A DNA stretch of 39,216 bases from SIG710 sp045648605 (GCA_045648605.1 JAZROG010000012.1:1-39216), one strand, 5' to 3'. Numbered from the stretch's first letter, positions 17,398-26,225 are shown. The notes: generated by a model not told the origin, from the sequence alone. Program-made: numbers and translations.

Positions 17398-18102
17398 TTA
17401 TATAAAAAATATCGTTCCCACATCATAAAGCGCTTCATCGGAAAGAGAAACTGCGTTTTTGCTATGCAAATTGCAAAATTTGATTATTTTTTCTCCGTCG
17501 GGATGGTTATTTATATCGCCGCAGAAAAACACATTTTTACCGTCATTTCCGCTCGCACCGCCGATAAACCCTCGGTCATATCCTTTAAGAGAAACTCCGC
17601 TCTCGTTTATTTTCAGTACTTCAATATTCAGCCCTTCAGCCGCTTTAAAAACAGACGTGTCGGAGCTTATAATGGCATTTTCCGAAACGGTGCATATGGA
17701 GCATTTAGCATATCCTTGCTTTATATCGACCATATCAAGACCGTTTTTCTCGGCATATGAAATGATAGAGGCTGAAATATTTGCTTTTTTACCGAAGATA
17801 TAATTGCCAATCTGTGCGGCATTCAGCAGTATATCATTCGGATATTTTTCGGAAACCTTTTCGGAAATCGGGATTATTTCAAATCCTGCTCCGTGAAAGG
17901 CCTTTTCACATTCCTTAAGATAATGGCTGTGGGTAAAAATCACCTTTTCATCCACAATGGGAAAAATAAGCATATCGGGGTGCGCCGAAACAGGCTCCGA
18001 AAGCGCAAAAAAGGGCGGCAGAAGAACTATTCTGTCGCAATAATCATATAATTTATTTTTCGCCGAGAGGGGAATGCGGCTGTCGCAAATTGCTGTTTTC
18101 AT
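17398..18102 (-). CDS. DUF6873-like GME-fold protein
   Basis: A 234-residue cytosolic protein without signal peptide or membrane segments. It resembles the clostridial DUF6873 family, placed in the guanidine-group-modifying-enzyme (GME) fold. Visible motifs are CDSRIP (near 6), HPDMLIFPI (near 42), GYAKCSICTVSENAIISSDTSVFKAAE (about 130-157, split here only by description), GYDRGFIGGASG (near 185) and FCGDINNHPDG (near 203). Members of the wider fold hydrolyse or transfer amidino groups, but the substrate is unknown here and no activity should be assumed. The ATG at 18102 follows GGGAGA; a longer in-frame start at 18144 lies inside the rpmB terminator and is less likely. Confidence 0.6.
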   Translation of the reverse strand: MKTAICDSRIPLSAKNKLYDYCDRIVLLPPFFALSEPVSAHPDMLIFPIVDEKVIFTHSHYLKECEKAFHGAGFEIIPISEKVSEKYPNDILLNAAQIGNYIFGKKANISASIISYAEKNGLDMVDIKQGYAKCSICTVSENAIISSDTSVFKAAEGLNIEVLKINESGVSLKGYDRGFIGGASGNDGKNVFFCGDINNHPDGEKIIKFCNLHSKNAVSLSDEALYDVGTIFFI

Positions 18103-18113
18103 AAGATCTCCCG

Positions 18114-18145
18114 AAAAAAATATGGCAGACCAAATGGCTGCCATA
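18114..18145 (-). terminator. Terminator of rpmB
   Basis: Stem TATGGCAG / CTGCCATA (18121-18128 with 18138-18145), loop of 9; on the minus strand it is followed by seven T. It ends 12 bp before the next gene, which would therefore depend on read-through or a hidden promoter. Confidence 0.85.
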
Positions 18146-18159
18146 TCTTTTCTATTTGC

Positions 18160-18345
18160 TTATGCGCGGGTAACCTTACCCGAACGCAGGCAGTTTGAAC
18201 ATACGCAAACTGTCTTGTGTGTACCGTTTACAACAGCCTTAACCTTACGAATGTTGGGCTTCCAGGTTCTGTTTGTCTTACGGTTAGAGTGAGAAACGTT
18301 ATGTCCGAAAACAACGCCCTTACCGCAAATGCTGCACTTTGCCAT
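18160..18345 (-). CDS. rpmB: 50S ribosomal protein bL28
   Basis: A 61-residue ribosomal protein of the large subunit. It has MAKCSICGKG at the start and CSNCLRSGKVTR at the end, so it is the zinc-binding (C+) form with two CxxC pairs. In between is the conserved GHNVSHSNRKTNRTWKPNI. GAGGAGG lies 8 nt before ATG 18345, which rules out the longer upstream reading. It is a single gene with its own promoter and terminator. Confidence 0.98.
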   Translation of the reverse strand: MAKCSICGKGVVFGHNVSHSNRKTNRTWKPNIRKVKAVVNGTHKTVCVCSNCLRSGKVTRA

Positions 18346-18423
18346 GCTTGACACCTCCTCAACTGCACCCTTTCGGGCACGTCTTATATTGAAATTATTA
18401 TTTTTTGCGCTATAACAGCAAAT

Positions 18424-18452
18424 ATTATACCATGTTACTTTCAAAAATGCAA
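18424..18452 (-). promoter_or_regulatory. Promoter of rpmB
   Basis: Minus strand TTGCAT (18452-18447), a 17-bp spacer and TATAAT (18429-18424). It leaves a leader of about 70 nt. Confidence 0.8.
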
Positions 18453-18528
18453 GAGTTTTTTTGAAAAAAACTAATTTTTTTCTAAAAAATCTATAAAAAA
18501 GCCTTTTTTGAGCCGATTTTATGTGCTT

Positions 18529-20157
18529 TTACACAATGGGTGGTGCATTTTCCTCGCCTACTACACCCACTTCTGTTACAGATACGCCCTCGCACCCAAG
18601 GAGATTGGCATTTGTAAGAACGAGAAATGAGCCTTCTGAAAATGTCTTTTTTTCATCGGCGCAGTACGAAAGCCCATCGCTGTCAAGTGGACAGACTCTC
18701 ATAGCATGACCGCTCTCTAAAAGAGACGAAGCATAGGAAAAGGTCCTTCTGATGCTTTCGAAGCATATTTTACCGTCCTTTTCCTCAGGAGAAATGACAA
18801 ATAGATTTCCCTCACCAAATGATCCTTTTACCCTTTGATTTGATAGGGCAATGCTGACGCTGCTTGCTTTTTCTATGGTGTTTGATACATGAAGCTCATT
18901 CCTTAAGGATGATAGGCAAAGCTCTGTTTCTGCGCGGTAGATGCCGAGAATATGAGCAAAAATTTTTGCCGGGTCTGTGTCTTTGGGGCAGAAGGTAACT
19001 GTTTTAAGTCGGATATCCTCGATCGAGGCACCAAGAGCTATAGCTCCTGCCGCAGCACAGATCACCTGTGAAATACCGCTTCTGTAGGGCGCACTCATGT
19101 CACTTGAAGCACAAATGGCAGAGAGAGAGTCGATAGAGCCCTCGTATGAAAGCTCATTCAGATGGCAATGGAAAGCGCCCGAAAGCACGTCCTCTGAAAC
19201 ATTAAGCTGAACAGGTGATAAAGCCTTTGCTTTTGTGAATTTAAGAAGAAAGGCTCCGTCAATGGCAGTTGTCAAGGTCTTACTTCTTAATATTATCTTG
19301 CCCTTTTTGTTCTTTCTTCCCGCGCGGCGCATTTTAAGCGACATTTCCATTCCAATGTGGACAATAGCCATTTCGTCCCTCTCGCGGCAGAGAAGAAGTA
19401 TGTCGCCCTTGCCGTAGGTTGCCATTTCCGCGAGCATATCGGGAACTGTCAATTCCGCACCCTCAGTATCGGAAAGCACTGCGGAAAGAAGATTATCCTC
19501 AATAAGCCATCCGTTAAAGCCGATGCCCTCTTTGATAAGCTCATCTATAAACGATGATATATCGCCGTCATTCTTTATTTGAATATAAATGCCTTCCTTG
19601 ATCTTATTTTTGATAGGCTTTGATGTGATTGCAAATTTAAGCTCGTCCGAGGAACAAAGCATGCTTTCACGGGAGAGGTCAAGTCTTGCAAGCAATGCGG
19701 GGTCATTCTCCCCCACATATTTTGTTTCAAAATGCTCGGATGCCCTTTCGGGGAAAATGCTTGCCAGATAATCCGAGGAGATATTAAACATTCTTTCAAG
19801 TGATATGGGGCCTTGCAGATTGTTTTCCATTGCCGCAAGCTTTGCCATCATATCCTCCATGGTCTCTCTTATCTCATCATTTTCGGTCACCATCTCGCAT
19901 ATGCAATAATCGCGCTCACCGCTAAGCTTTTCTTTTACATTTCCATATAAAATGTCAATGAGAACAAGCTCGGTGGCATCGCAATCCCTTTTTTCGAAAA
20001 GCCGATAATGATTTTGTATATGGGAAAGAACCTCGATGGGCATTATAAGACCCATATCCTGACTTATATAACTAAGATAATCGGTTGGTGCTGTGCAAAA
20101 GCCAAGGATAGTTCCGCTGCGTATAGGATAATCGGTATATAATCTCATGTCATCCAT
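18529..20157 (-). CDS. PurL-like protein without recognisable catalytic motifs
   Basis: A 542-residue cytosolic protein. Two stretches match landmarks of phosphoribosylformylglycinamidine synthase (PurL) in the right order. LSHIQNHYRLFEKRDCDATELVLIDILYGN (about residues 44-73, described as one block) resembles the IQ..F...ERDPT.TEL..DTYWSDHCRH region, but the SDHCRH catalytic part is replaced by YGNVKEK. APYRSGISQVICAAAGAIALGASIEDIRL (about 355-383) resembles the Y..G...V..AA..I..GAS.EDV.L region, yet the GGKDSMSG that should follow is not present. There is no glutaminase domain, and the protein is less than half the length of one-chain PurL. A degenerate paralogue with another role is likely. 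Its ATG overlaps the mtaB stop by one base, so the two are translationally coupled. Confidence 0.5.
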   Translation of the reverse strand: MDDMRLYTDYPIRSGTILGFCTAPTDYLSYISQDMGLIMPIEVLSHIQNHYRLFEKRDCDATELVLIDILYGNVKEKLSGERDYCICEMVTENDEIRETMEDMMAKLAAMENNLQGPISLERMFNISSDYLASIFPERASEHFETKYVGENDPALLARLDLSRESMLCSSDELKFAITSKPIKNKIKEGIYIQIKNDGDISSFIDELIKEGIGFNGWLIEDNLLSAVLSDTEGAELTVPDMLAEMATYGKGDILLLCRERDEMAIVHIGMEMSLKMRRAGRKNKKGKIILRSKTLTTAIDGAFLLKFTKAKALSPVQLNVSEDVLSGAFHCHLNELSYEGSIDSLSAICASSDMSAPYRSGISQVICAAAGAIALGASIEDIRLKTVTFCPKDTDPAKIFAHILGIYRAETELCLSSLRNELHVSNTIEKASSVSIALSNQRVKGSFGEGNLFVISPEEKDGKICFESIRRTFSYASSLLESGHAMRVCPLDSDGLSYCADEKKTFSEGSFLVLTNANLLGCEGVSVTEVGVVGEENAPPIV

Positions 20158-21473
20158 CAGCTCCTTTCAATAATTTTTCCATAGCAAAAATCTCCGTCAC
20201 TTCCTGTAAGACGTACAGTCTTAAAGGAAGCCCTAAGCTCAGTATCACTCTCCGTACAAACGGGAACAAATGAGGCGGTATGCCCATATGCCCTTCCGTT
20301 CTCAAAGGTCTCAAAAAGAACCTCTGCCTCGCCCTTTTCCGAGACGAAACGTGCAAGATTTTTTTCCGTAAGCTCTTTACCCAGAGCAATAAGCGCCGCA
20401 CTGCGCTCTTTTTTTATGGCTTCGGGTATTTGACCCGCCATTGATGCGGCGGGAGTCCCCGAACGCTTTGAATAAGCAAAAACGTGCATATCAAGGAAAT
20501 TTGCCTGCCTTGCAAAATCCATGGTAAGCTCAAAATCCTCGTCTGTTTCGCCCGGAAAGCCAACTATAAAATCGGTGGTAAGCATAACGTCTTTTATTGC
20601 ACCGCGCAGACGTGCAATATTTTCAAGAGCCATTTTTCTGTTATATTTTCTGCGCATAAGTCCCAAAATTCTGTCGCTTCCGCTCTGCATCGAGAGATGA
20701 AAATGAGGCGCAAGACAGCGAACGCGAGAAATTTTTTTCACAAAATCCTCTGTCATAACAGAGGGGTCGATGGAGCCAATGCGGATCCGTCCTATGCCCT
20801 CGATCTTGTCGATTTCAAGCAGCAGATCGGCAATGGTGATGTTTTTTAGATCTCTACCATATGAAGCAGTTTCAATTCCCGTTATAACTATCTCGCGGCA
20901 TCCGTTTTCGGTGAGGCGTCTGACCTCGCATAGAACCTCCTCGGGTGCTTTTGAGCGAACAGGCCCTCTCGCATCGGGGATAGCGCAGTATGAGCATCTG
21001 TTTTCGCAGCCGTCCTCAATTTTAAGATATGCCCTTGTGCGCTCAAATTTTTTTATGGTCATACTCTCAAATGCGCTTTTCGAAAGGTCGGGAATATTTA
21101 TCTCGGGGATCTTATTTTTTTTGCCTGTTGTCACAAAATAAAGAGCCTTTTCCGCACAGCTCAGCTTATTTGAGGAGCCGCAGATATAGTCAACACCCTC
21201 AATAGATGCTGCCTGCTCGCCCCTGCTCTGCGCCATACAGCCGGTAACCAGCACAAATGCCTCGGGATTGGTCTTTATTGCGCGCCTTATGAACTGCCTC
21301 GCCTTTCTGTCGCTTTCGGCAGTAACGGTGCAGGTATTTATAATATAGACATCACATTTCTCCGAATGCGGCAGGATCTCAAATCCAAGCTCCTCCAGCC
21401 TTTCCGAGATTGCCTCGCTTTCGTATTGATTGACCTTGCAGCCAAGGGTATATATAGAAACGGTCTTTTTCAT
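20157..21473 (-). CDS. mtaB: tRNA t6A37 methylthiotransferase MtaB
   Basis: A 438-residue radical-SAM enzyme that adds a methylthio group to N6-threonylcarbamoyladenosine at tRNA position 37. In order: an N-terminal UPF0004 domain with cysteines in TLGCKVNQYES (near 10), NTCTVTAES and VTGCMAQ, which hold the auxiliary 4Fe-4S cluster; the radical SAM motif CENRCSYCAIP (near 157); HFHLSMQSGSD and TTDFIVGFPGETDEDF; and a C-terminal TRAM-like domain. The GCKVNQYE signature separates MtaB from MiaB. I chose ATG 21473 (AAAGGATG upstream), because the longer reading would start inside the promoter (21506-21534). It is coupled to the PurL-like gene downstream. Confidence 0.93.
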   Translation of the reverse strand: MKKTVSIYTLGCKVNQYESEAISERLEELGFEILPHSEKCDVYIINTCTVTAESDRKARQFIRRAIKTNPEAFVLVTGCMAQSRGEQAASIEGVDYICGSSNKLSCAEKALYFVTTGKKNKIPEINIPDLSKSAFESMTIKKFERTRAYLKIEDGCENRCSYCAIPDARGPVRSKAPEEVLCEVRRLTENGCREIVITGIETASYGRDLKNITIADLLLEIDKIEGIGRIRIGSIDPSVMTEDFVKKISRVRCLAPHFHLSMQSGSDRILGLMRRKYNRKMALENIARLRGAIKDVMLTTDFIVGFPGETDEDFELTMDFARQANFLDMHVFAYSKRSGTPAASMAGQIPEAIKKERSAALIALGKELTEKNLARFVSEKGEAEVLFETFENGRAYGHTASFVPVCTESDTELRASFKTVRLTGSDGDFCYGKIIERS

Positions 21474-21505
21474 GCTTGCATCCTTTTCAGTAATTTTCAT
21501 ATATA

Positions 21506-21534
21506 ATTGTACCACTTCCACCTTCATATGTAAA
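21506..21534 (-). promoter_or_regulatory. Promoter of mtaB
   Basis: Minus strand TTTACA (21534-21529), a 17-bp spacer and TACAAT (21511-21506). It diverges from the upp promoter 50 bp away. Confidence 0.75.
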
Positions 21535-21584
21535 GAGTAATTTTAAAACCTTTTTTGTTTTTTCGAAAATATTTGAAAATTCTC

Positions 21585-21613
21585 TTGAAAAATGATGCAA
21601 GATGGGGTATAAT
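21585..21613 (+). promoter_or_regulatory. Promoter of upp
   Basis: TTGAAA (21585-21590), a 17-bp spacer and TATAAT (21608-21613), 40 bp upstream of the upp start. Confidence 0.8.
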
Positions 21614-21653
21614 TAAGAAAAATAATTCCTCAAAACATAAGGAGAAAATAAAA

Positions 21654-22283
21654 ATGAGCGAACTTCATGTTGTTGATCATCCTCTAATTACTCACAAGCT
21701 TTCCATTATGCGTAATCGCAAGACAGGCTCAAAGGATTTCAGAGAGCTTCTTGATGAGATTGCAATGCTCATGGGATATGAGATCACCCGCGACCTCCCC
21801 CTTGAGGACGTTACCATCGAAACACCTATTACAAAAATGACAGCAAAGATGATCTCGGGCAAAAAGCTTGCCATTGTTCCGATCCTCCGCGCAGGTCTTG
21901 GTATGGTTGACGGACTTCTTCGCCTTGTTCCTGTTGCAAAGGTGGGTCATATCGGTCTTTACCGCGATCCCGACACTCATCTGCCCGTTGAATACTATTG
22001 CAAGCTTCCCTTTGATATCGAGGACAGAATAACTATTCTCGTTGACCCTATGCTTGCAACAGGCGGCTCGGCTTCCGATGCGCTTACACTTCTCAAGAGC
22101 AAGGGCGTAAAGAATATCAAAATGATGTGCCTTGTTGCAGCTCCCGAGGGCGTTGCAAAGCTTCAGGAGGACCACCCCGATGTTGATATCTACACAGCAG
22201 GTCTTGACGAAAGGCTCAATGACCATGCTTATATCGTTCCGGGTCTTGGTGATGCGGGCGACAGAATTTTCGGCACAAAGTAA
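21654..22283 (+). CDS. upp: Uracil phosphoribosyltransferase
   Basis: A 209-residue cytosolic salvage enzyme converting uracil and PRPP to UMP. The family marks are HPLITHKLSIMRNRKTGSKDFR (start of the protein, described not quoted in full), LRAGLGMVDG, HIGLYRDP, the PRPP loop VDPMLATGGSA (near 127) and the C-terminal GLGDAGDRIFGTK that binds uracil. The length is normal. AAGGAGA precedes ATG 21654; the longer upstream frame is not coding. A hairpin with a weak T-run follows and overlaps the leader of the next gene. Confidence 0.98.
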   Translation: MSELHVVDHPLITHKLSIMRNRKTGSKDFRELLDEIAMLMGYEITRDLPLEDVTIETPITKMTAKMISGKKLAIVPILRAGLGMVDGLLRLVPVAKVGHIGLYRDPDTHLPVEYYCKLPFDIEDRITILVDPMLATGGSASDALTLLKSKGVKNIKMMCLVAAPEGVAKLQEDHPDVDIYTAGLDERLNDHAYIVPGLGDAGDRIFGTK

Positions 22284-22293
22284 TTTTTAATAA

Positions 22294-22325
22294 AAGAGTC
22301 TGCCGCAGAAATGCGGCAACTCTTA
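22294..22325 (+). terminator. Terminator-like hairpin after upp
   Basis: Stem AAGAGT-c-TGCCGCA (22294-22307) with TGCGGCA-ACTCTT (22312-22324), GAAA-type loop. The T-run after it is poor (ATTTC), and the ribosome-binding site of the next gene begins just behind, so it probably gives partial termination. Confidence 0.6.
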
Positions 22326-22338
22326 TTTCAGGAGAATT

Positions 22339-23298
22339 ATGAAAAGTTTTGTCATAAAAAAGAACGATGCGGGCCAAAGGCTTGATAAATTCCTTACAAA
22401 GGCCGTAAAGGGTCTGCCCGTGTCGCTTATGTACAAATACATAAGAACTAAAAAAATAAAGGTCAACCGAAAGAGGACAGAACAAAAATATATGCTGTGC
22501 GAGGGCGATGTTATCGACCTTTTCATAAGGGATGAATTTTTCGACTCCCCCGAAAAGGACGGTGGCGCAATCGAGCGTATTGAGCCTAAAATAACCGTTG
22601 TTTATGAGGATGAAAACATTCTTCTTGTAAATAAACGTCCCGGAGTCGTTGTTCACGAGGACAGCGAGGCAAAAGACAATACCCTCATTATGCACATAAA
22701 GGCTTATCTCTATAGGAAAGGAGAATATGACCCATCCTCGGAGCAGTCATTTGCCCCTGCTCTCTGCAACAGAATTGACAGAAACACAGGCGGAATCGTT
22801 CTTGCGGCAAAAAATGCGGCGGCTCTGCGAATAATGAACGAAAAAATCAAGAATAATGAAATAAGCAAGTTTTACCTCTGCGCTGTCCATGGCACACCAA
22901 AGCCAAAGCAGCAAACTCTTCACGGGTATCTGATAAAAGACAGCGCAACAAACACCGTAAAGGTATATGACAAAAAGGTGGGCGCGGCAAAGGAGATAAT
23001 CACAAAATACAGAGTCGTTTCAGAGAAAAACGGCAATTCTCTCCTTGAGGTTGAGCTTGTTACGGGAAGAACACACCAGATAAGAGCACATATGGCTTAT
23101 ATCGGTCATCCCCTTCTCGGCGACGGAAAATACGGAATAAACAAAAGCGACAGAGAAAAGGGTTATAAATACCAGGCTCTTTATGCTTACCGTCTCCGAT
23201 TTGATTTTGCGGATGATATCGGAGAGCTTGGATATCTCCGCGGCAAAGAGGTCTCCCTTGATAGAGATGAAATATGGTTTCTCGAGGATTTTGACTAA
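22339..23298 (+). CDS. RluA-family 23S rRNA pseudouridine synthase
   Basis: A 319-residue RNA-modifying enzyme. An S4 RNA-binding domain covers about residues 9-70 (AGQRLDKFLTKAVKGLP ... KIKVNRKRTEQKYML ... GDVIDLFI). The catalytic domain follows with LCNRIDRNTGGIVLAAKN, where the Asp of RIDRNT is the catalytic residue of the RluA class, and ELVTGRTHQIRAHMAYIGHPLLGD, the RluA C-terminal signature. The domain order is that of RluC/RluD; the exact target uridine cannot be told from sequence alone. AGGAG precedes the ATG. lnt starts 18 nt after the stop. Confidence 0.93.
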   Translation: MKSFVIKKNDAGQRLDKFLTKAVKGLPVSLMYKYIRTKKIKVNRKRTEQKYMLCEGDVIDLFIRDEFFDSPEKDGGAIERIEPKITVVYEDENILLVNKRPGVVVHEDSEAKDNTLIMHIKAYLYRKGEYDPSSEQSFAPALCNRIDRNTGGIVLAAKNAAALRIMNEKIKNNEISKFYLCAVHGTPKPKQQTLHGYLIKDSATNTVKVYDKKVGAAKEIITKYRVVSEKNGNSLLEVELVTGRTHQIRAHMAYIGHPLLGDGKYGINKSDREKGYKYQALYAYRLRFDFADDIGELGYLRGKEVSLDRDEIWFLEDFD

Positions 23299-23316
23299 AA
23301 AAAGGAAAGGAGCACT

Positions 23317-24855
23317 ATGAAAAGATATTTTTCTTTAATCCTTGCAGGCGCTTTGGGAGCACTTCCCATTGTCATTCCCAACATCGGATTTCTGCATTTA
23401 GTGCTTCTTATCCCTTTCGGCTTTTTCTGCCTTTCGGATGAAGAATCAAAGCCAAAAAACGAATATCTTCATGGCATTGCCTATTTTTTCGGCTATTTTG
23501 CCCTCTGCTATTCATGGCTTTTTGCGATGTATCCGCTCTCGGTAACGGGAATGTCAAGGATTGCGGCGCTTTCTGTTGTGCTTCTTGCAGTATTCGGCAT
23601 TGCACTGTTCCAATCGGTGGGTTTTGCGTTTGTTTTTCTGATAGTGAGGAAAGTGAACATAAGTAAATATTTGTTTCCGTTTTTTGTGGCGGCGCTTTGG
23701 TGCATAGGCGAATGGGCGCAGAATTTCTTTTGGTTCGGTCTGCCCTTTGTGCGCGTTGCGCTGAGCCAGACAAATTCACTCGAATTTTGCCAAAGCGCAA
23801 ATCTTTTCGGCTCTTATTTTGTCAGCTTTATTATCGTTTCGATAAATATGCTCCTTGCCGTTTCCTTTAAGGAGAAAAACAAAAGGCAAAAGACTATTGC
23901 GGCCTTTCTTGCGCTTCTGATCTTCATTTCAAATGCCGCATACGGAATCGTTTATATACATCATTCGGAGAAGAATACTAAGGCTGTAAAAATATCCGCT
24001 TTTCAGGGGAATATTTCAACCGAGGAAAAATGGAGCGATATTATGCTCGACCGCTCCCTTATAATCTATGAAGGGCTTGCAAAGGAGGCGGCGAAGTCGG
24101 GCGCAAAATATGCTCTTCTCCCCGAAACCGTGATACCTTATGTTACCGAGGAATATGACGATATAGATTCATTCTTTAACGATCTCGCTTGGCATCACGG
24201 AATAAAAATCATGCTTGGCACATTCGGGCGTGTTGATGACGGAGTAGGGAATATCATAAGGGTTTATGAGCCGATGCGCGAGCCGCAAAATGTCTATACA
24301 AAGCAAAAGCCCGTCCCATTTGGCGAATATATGCCGATGCGTGGTATTCTCACAGCGGTTTTTCCACCTCTTGATGATATAAATATGCTCCAAAGGTCGC
24401 TCGTTCCCGGAGAAAAAAGCAGTATATGGCAGGATGGTGATATGGATTTCGGATATCTCATCTGCTTTGATTCCATCTATTCATCACTTGCGAGAGAAAG
24501 CGTCAAAAACGGCGCAGATATTCTGATGATATCCACAAATGACTCGTGGTTTGGCACGTCTCACGGTCTTGTTATGCACCTCACCCATGCAAAGCTGCGA
24601 GCCATCGAAAATGGCAGAAGTGTTTTGCGTGCGGCAAATACGGGAATCAGTGCAGCTGTTTCACCAACAGGAGAGGTCATACAGAAAATAGAGGCAGACG
24701 AGATAGGACAGATAACCGTTTCACTGCCCATATTAGAGAATTGTACCTTATATAACTCCATCGGGGACTTCTTCGTATATTTTTCAATGCTTTTTGCATT
24801 GTTTTGTATATTTTTTCCAAAAAGCAGGAACAAAAACACCGTTCTTTCGTCTTAA
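23317..24855 (+). CDS. lnt: Apolipoprotein N-acyltransferase
   Basis: A 512-residue membrane enzyme of the Lnt family, which adds the third acyl chain to the N-terminal cysteine of lipoproteins. About six membrane helices span residues 5-215, followed by a nitrilase-like domain (about 225-480) and one C-terminal helix. The catalytic triad is in place: Glu in LLPETVIPY, Lys in KQKPVPFGEYMP and Cys in YLICFDSIYS. The WFGTSHG and RAIENGRSVLRAANTGIS blocks are also typical. Classical Lnt belongs to Gram-negatives and actinobacteria, so its presence in a clostridial context is notable. It lies directly before two lipoprotein genes. GGAG precedes the ATG. Confidence 0.92.
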   Translation: MKRYFSLILAGALGALPIVIPNIGFLHLVLLIPFGFFCLSDEESKPKNEYLHGIAYFFGYFALCYSWLFAMYPLSVTGMSRIAALSVVLLAVFGIALFQSVGFAFVFLIVRKVNISKYLFPFFVAALWCIGEWAQNFFWFGLPFVRVALSQTNSLEFCQSANLFGSYFVSFIIVSINMLLAVSFKEKNKRQKTIAAFLALLIFISNAAYGIVYIHHSEKNTKAVKISAFQGNISTEEKWSDIMLDRSLIIYEGLAKEAAKSGAKYALLPETVIPYVTEEYDDIDSFFNDLAWHHGIKIMLGTFGRVDDGVGNIIRVYEPMREPQNVYTKQKPVPFGEYMPMRGILTAVFPPLDDINMLQRSLVPGEKSSIWQDGDMDFGYLICFDSIYSSLARESVKNGADILMISTNDSWFGTSHGLVMHLTHAKLRAIENGRSVLRAANTGISAAVSPTGEVIQKIEADEIGQITVSLPILENCTLYNSIGDFFVYFSMLFALFCIFFPKSRNKNTVLSS

Positions 24856-24878
24856 AGGATGAAAGGACGGTGCTTTTT
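24837..24878 (+). terminator. Terminator of lnt that encloses the serpin RBS
   Basis: Stem 24837-24848 with 24861-24872 (12 bp, one G-U pair), loop of 12, then CTTTTT directly before the serpin ATG at 24879. The lnt stop codon lies in the loop, and the AAAGGA of the serpin ribosome-binding site lies in the 3' arm. Confidence 0.75.
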
Positions 24879-26225
24879 ATGAAAAAAATTATTTCTTTTG
24901 TGCTTGCATCCCTTATGATACTTTTATGCTCATGCTCGGGAAAACCAAATTCGGATGCCCCTATGGGCGGGTGGGACAAAGTCCCTTACACAGAGAATTT
25001 CGCGGGCAGTAGGGATACAGACAAAAAAGCTGACGATTTTCAAGGTGTTTATGCTCTGGATAAACTTTCAAAATCAGAGATAAAAGGCAAGAAAACTGAC
25101 GATGAATTTTCTTCTGCCTTTCTTCGCAGTTCTTTTGATTATTTTTCAAGAGCTGTAGAGGATAAAAAGGAAAACAATCTTCTCATATCCCCTCTTTCCA
25201 TTTATATTGCCCTTGCAATGACTGCCTGCGGAGCGGAGGGGGATACCCTTTCACAGATGGAAGAAGTACTTGGAGAGCTCAATTGCGAGGATATTGCCAA
25301 TTATATTTTAACTTTGGTAATGAACATGATTGACAATGAAGAGCTGACCCTTTCTCTTGCAAATTCAATATGGATAAGAGACAATAAAAGCATGATAGAG
25401 GTAAATGAGGCCTTTCTCGATATTACAAAAGAATATTTTTCAGCTGATATTTTCAAGGAAAAGTTCGATGACAAGACCCTGAAAGACATAAATGCTTGGA
25501 TAGAGAACAAAACAAACGGTATGATTCGAGAAATGCTTGATAAGATTGACGATACGACCGTTATGTATCTGATAAACGCATTGGTTTTTGAGGCTGATTG
25601 GGCAGATACCTACGAAGAATCACAGCTCAGTGAGGCAAATTTCTCCCAATACGGCGGCGAGAGAAAAAGGACGGAGCTGATGTATTCCACCGAGGATCTT
25701 TATATATCGGACGAGCGCACAAGCGGATTTATAAAGCCTTATGCCGACAGCAGATACGGCTTTGTTGCGCTTCTTCCCGACTCGGATATCGACATATATG
25801 AATATGCCGCATCTCTTACGGGCGAGGATTTTTCAAAGCTCCTTCAGGGCAGGGAAAAGGCGAATGTCAATGCCGCAATGCCTCAGTTCAGCTATGAATA
25901 TTCGGATTCTCTCGTTGAAGAGCTGAAGGCTCTCGGAATGACCGATGCTTTTTCCGAGACGTTTGCGGATCTTCGAGGACTTGGAAGATCAAGCATGGGA
26001 AATATCTATATTTCTGATGTTATCCACAAGACATTTATCGAGGTATCACCAAAGGGCACAAAGGCAGGCGCGGCAACGGTGGTTATCGCCGATTGTGAGA
26101 GCGCGATGATGCCTGATAATATAAAAACCTATGAGGTTATCCTTGACCGTCCGTTTGTATATGCAATAGCAGACATTGAAAAGGGTATTCCGCTCTTTAT
26201 CGGTGTTCTCGCCGAGCTTAACTGA
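24879..26225 (+). CDS. Serpin, predicted lipoprotein
   Basis: A 448-residue exported protease inhibitor. A lipoprotein signal peptide ends in LLCSCS (Cys at about 18 or 20), then there is a ~60-residue linker and a full serpin domain (about 80-448). Visible marks are NLLISPLSIYIALAMTACGA, NSIWIRD, INALVFEADWAD (the family NA.YF...W motif), ISDVIHKTFIEVSPKGTKAGAATVV (hinge) and DRPFVYAIAD...PLFIGVL. The small-residue hinge T-K-A-G-A-A-T suggests an inhibitory serpin. Counting from the hinge glycine as P15 puts Glu-Ser at P1-P1', with Cys at P2, so a glutamyl-specific protease is a possible target; this is inference. A second lipoprotein gene follows 13 nt later. Confidence 0.9.
   Translation: MKKIISFVLASLMILLCSCSGKPNSDAPMGGWDKVPYTENFAGSRDTDKKADDFQGVYALDKLSKSEIKGKKTDDEFSSAFLRSSFDYFSRAVEDKKENNLLISPLSIYIALAMTACGAEGDTLSQMEEVLGELNCEDIANYILTLVMNMIDNEELTLSLANSIWIRDNKSMIEVNEAFLDITKEYFSADIFKEKFDDKTLKDINAWIENKTNGMIREMLDKIDDTTVMYLINALVFEADWADTYEESQLSEANFSQYGGERKRTELMYSTEDLYISDERTSGFIKPYADSRYGFVALLPDSDIDIYEYAASLTGEDFSKLLQGREKANVNAAMPQFSYEYSDSLVEELKALGMTDAFSETFADLRGLGRSSMGNIYISDVIHKTFIEVSPKGTKAGAATVVIADCESAMMPDNIKTYEVILDRPFVYAIADIEKGIPLFIGVLAELN

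Noticed and set aside
18114..18145. Longer start for the GME-fold protein at 18144
   Set aside because: It would place the first 14 codons within the rpmB terminator; ATG 18102 has a good GGGAGA site.
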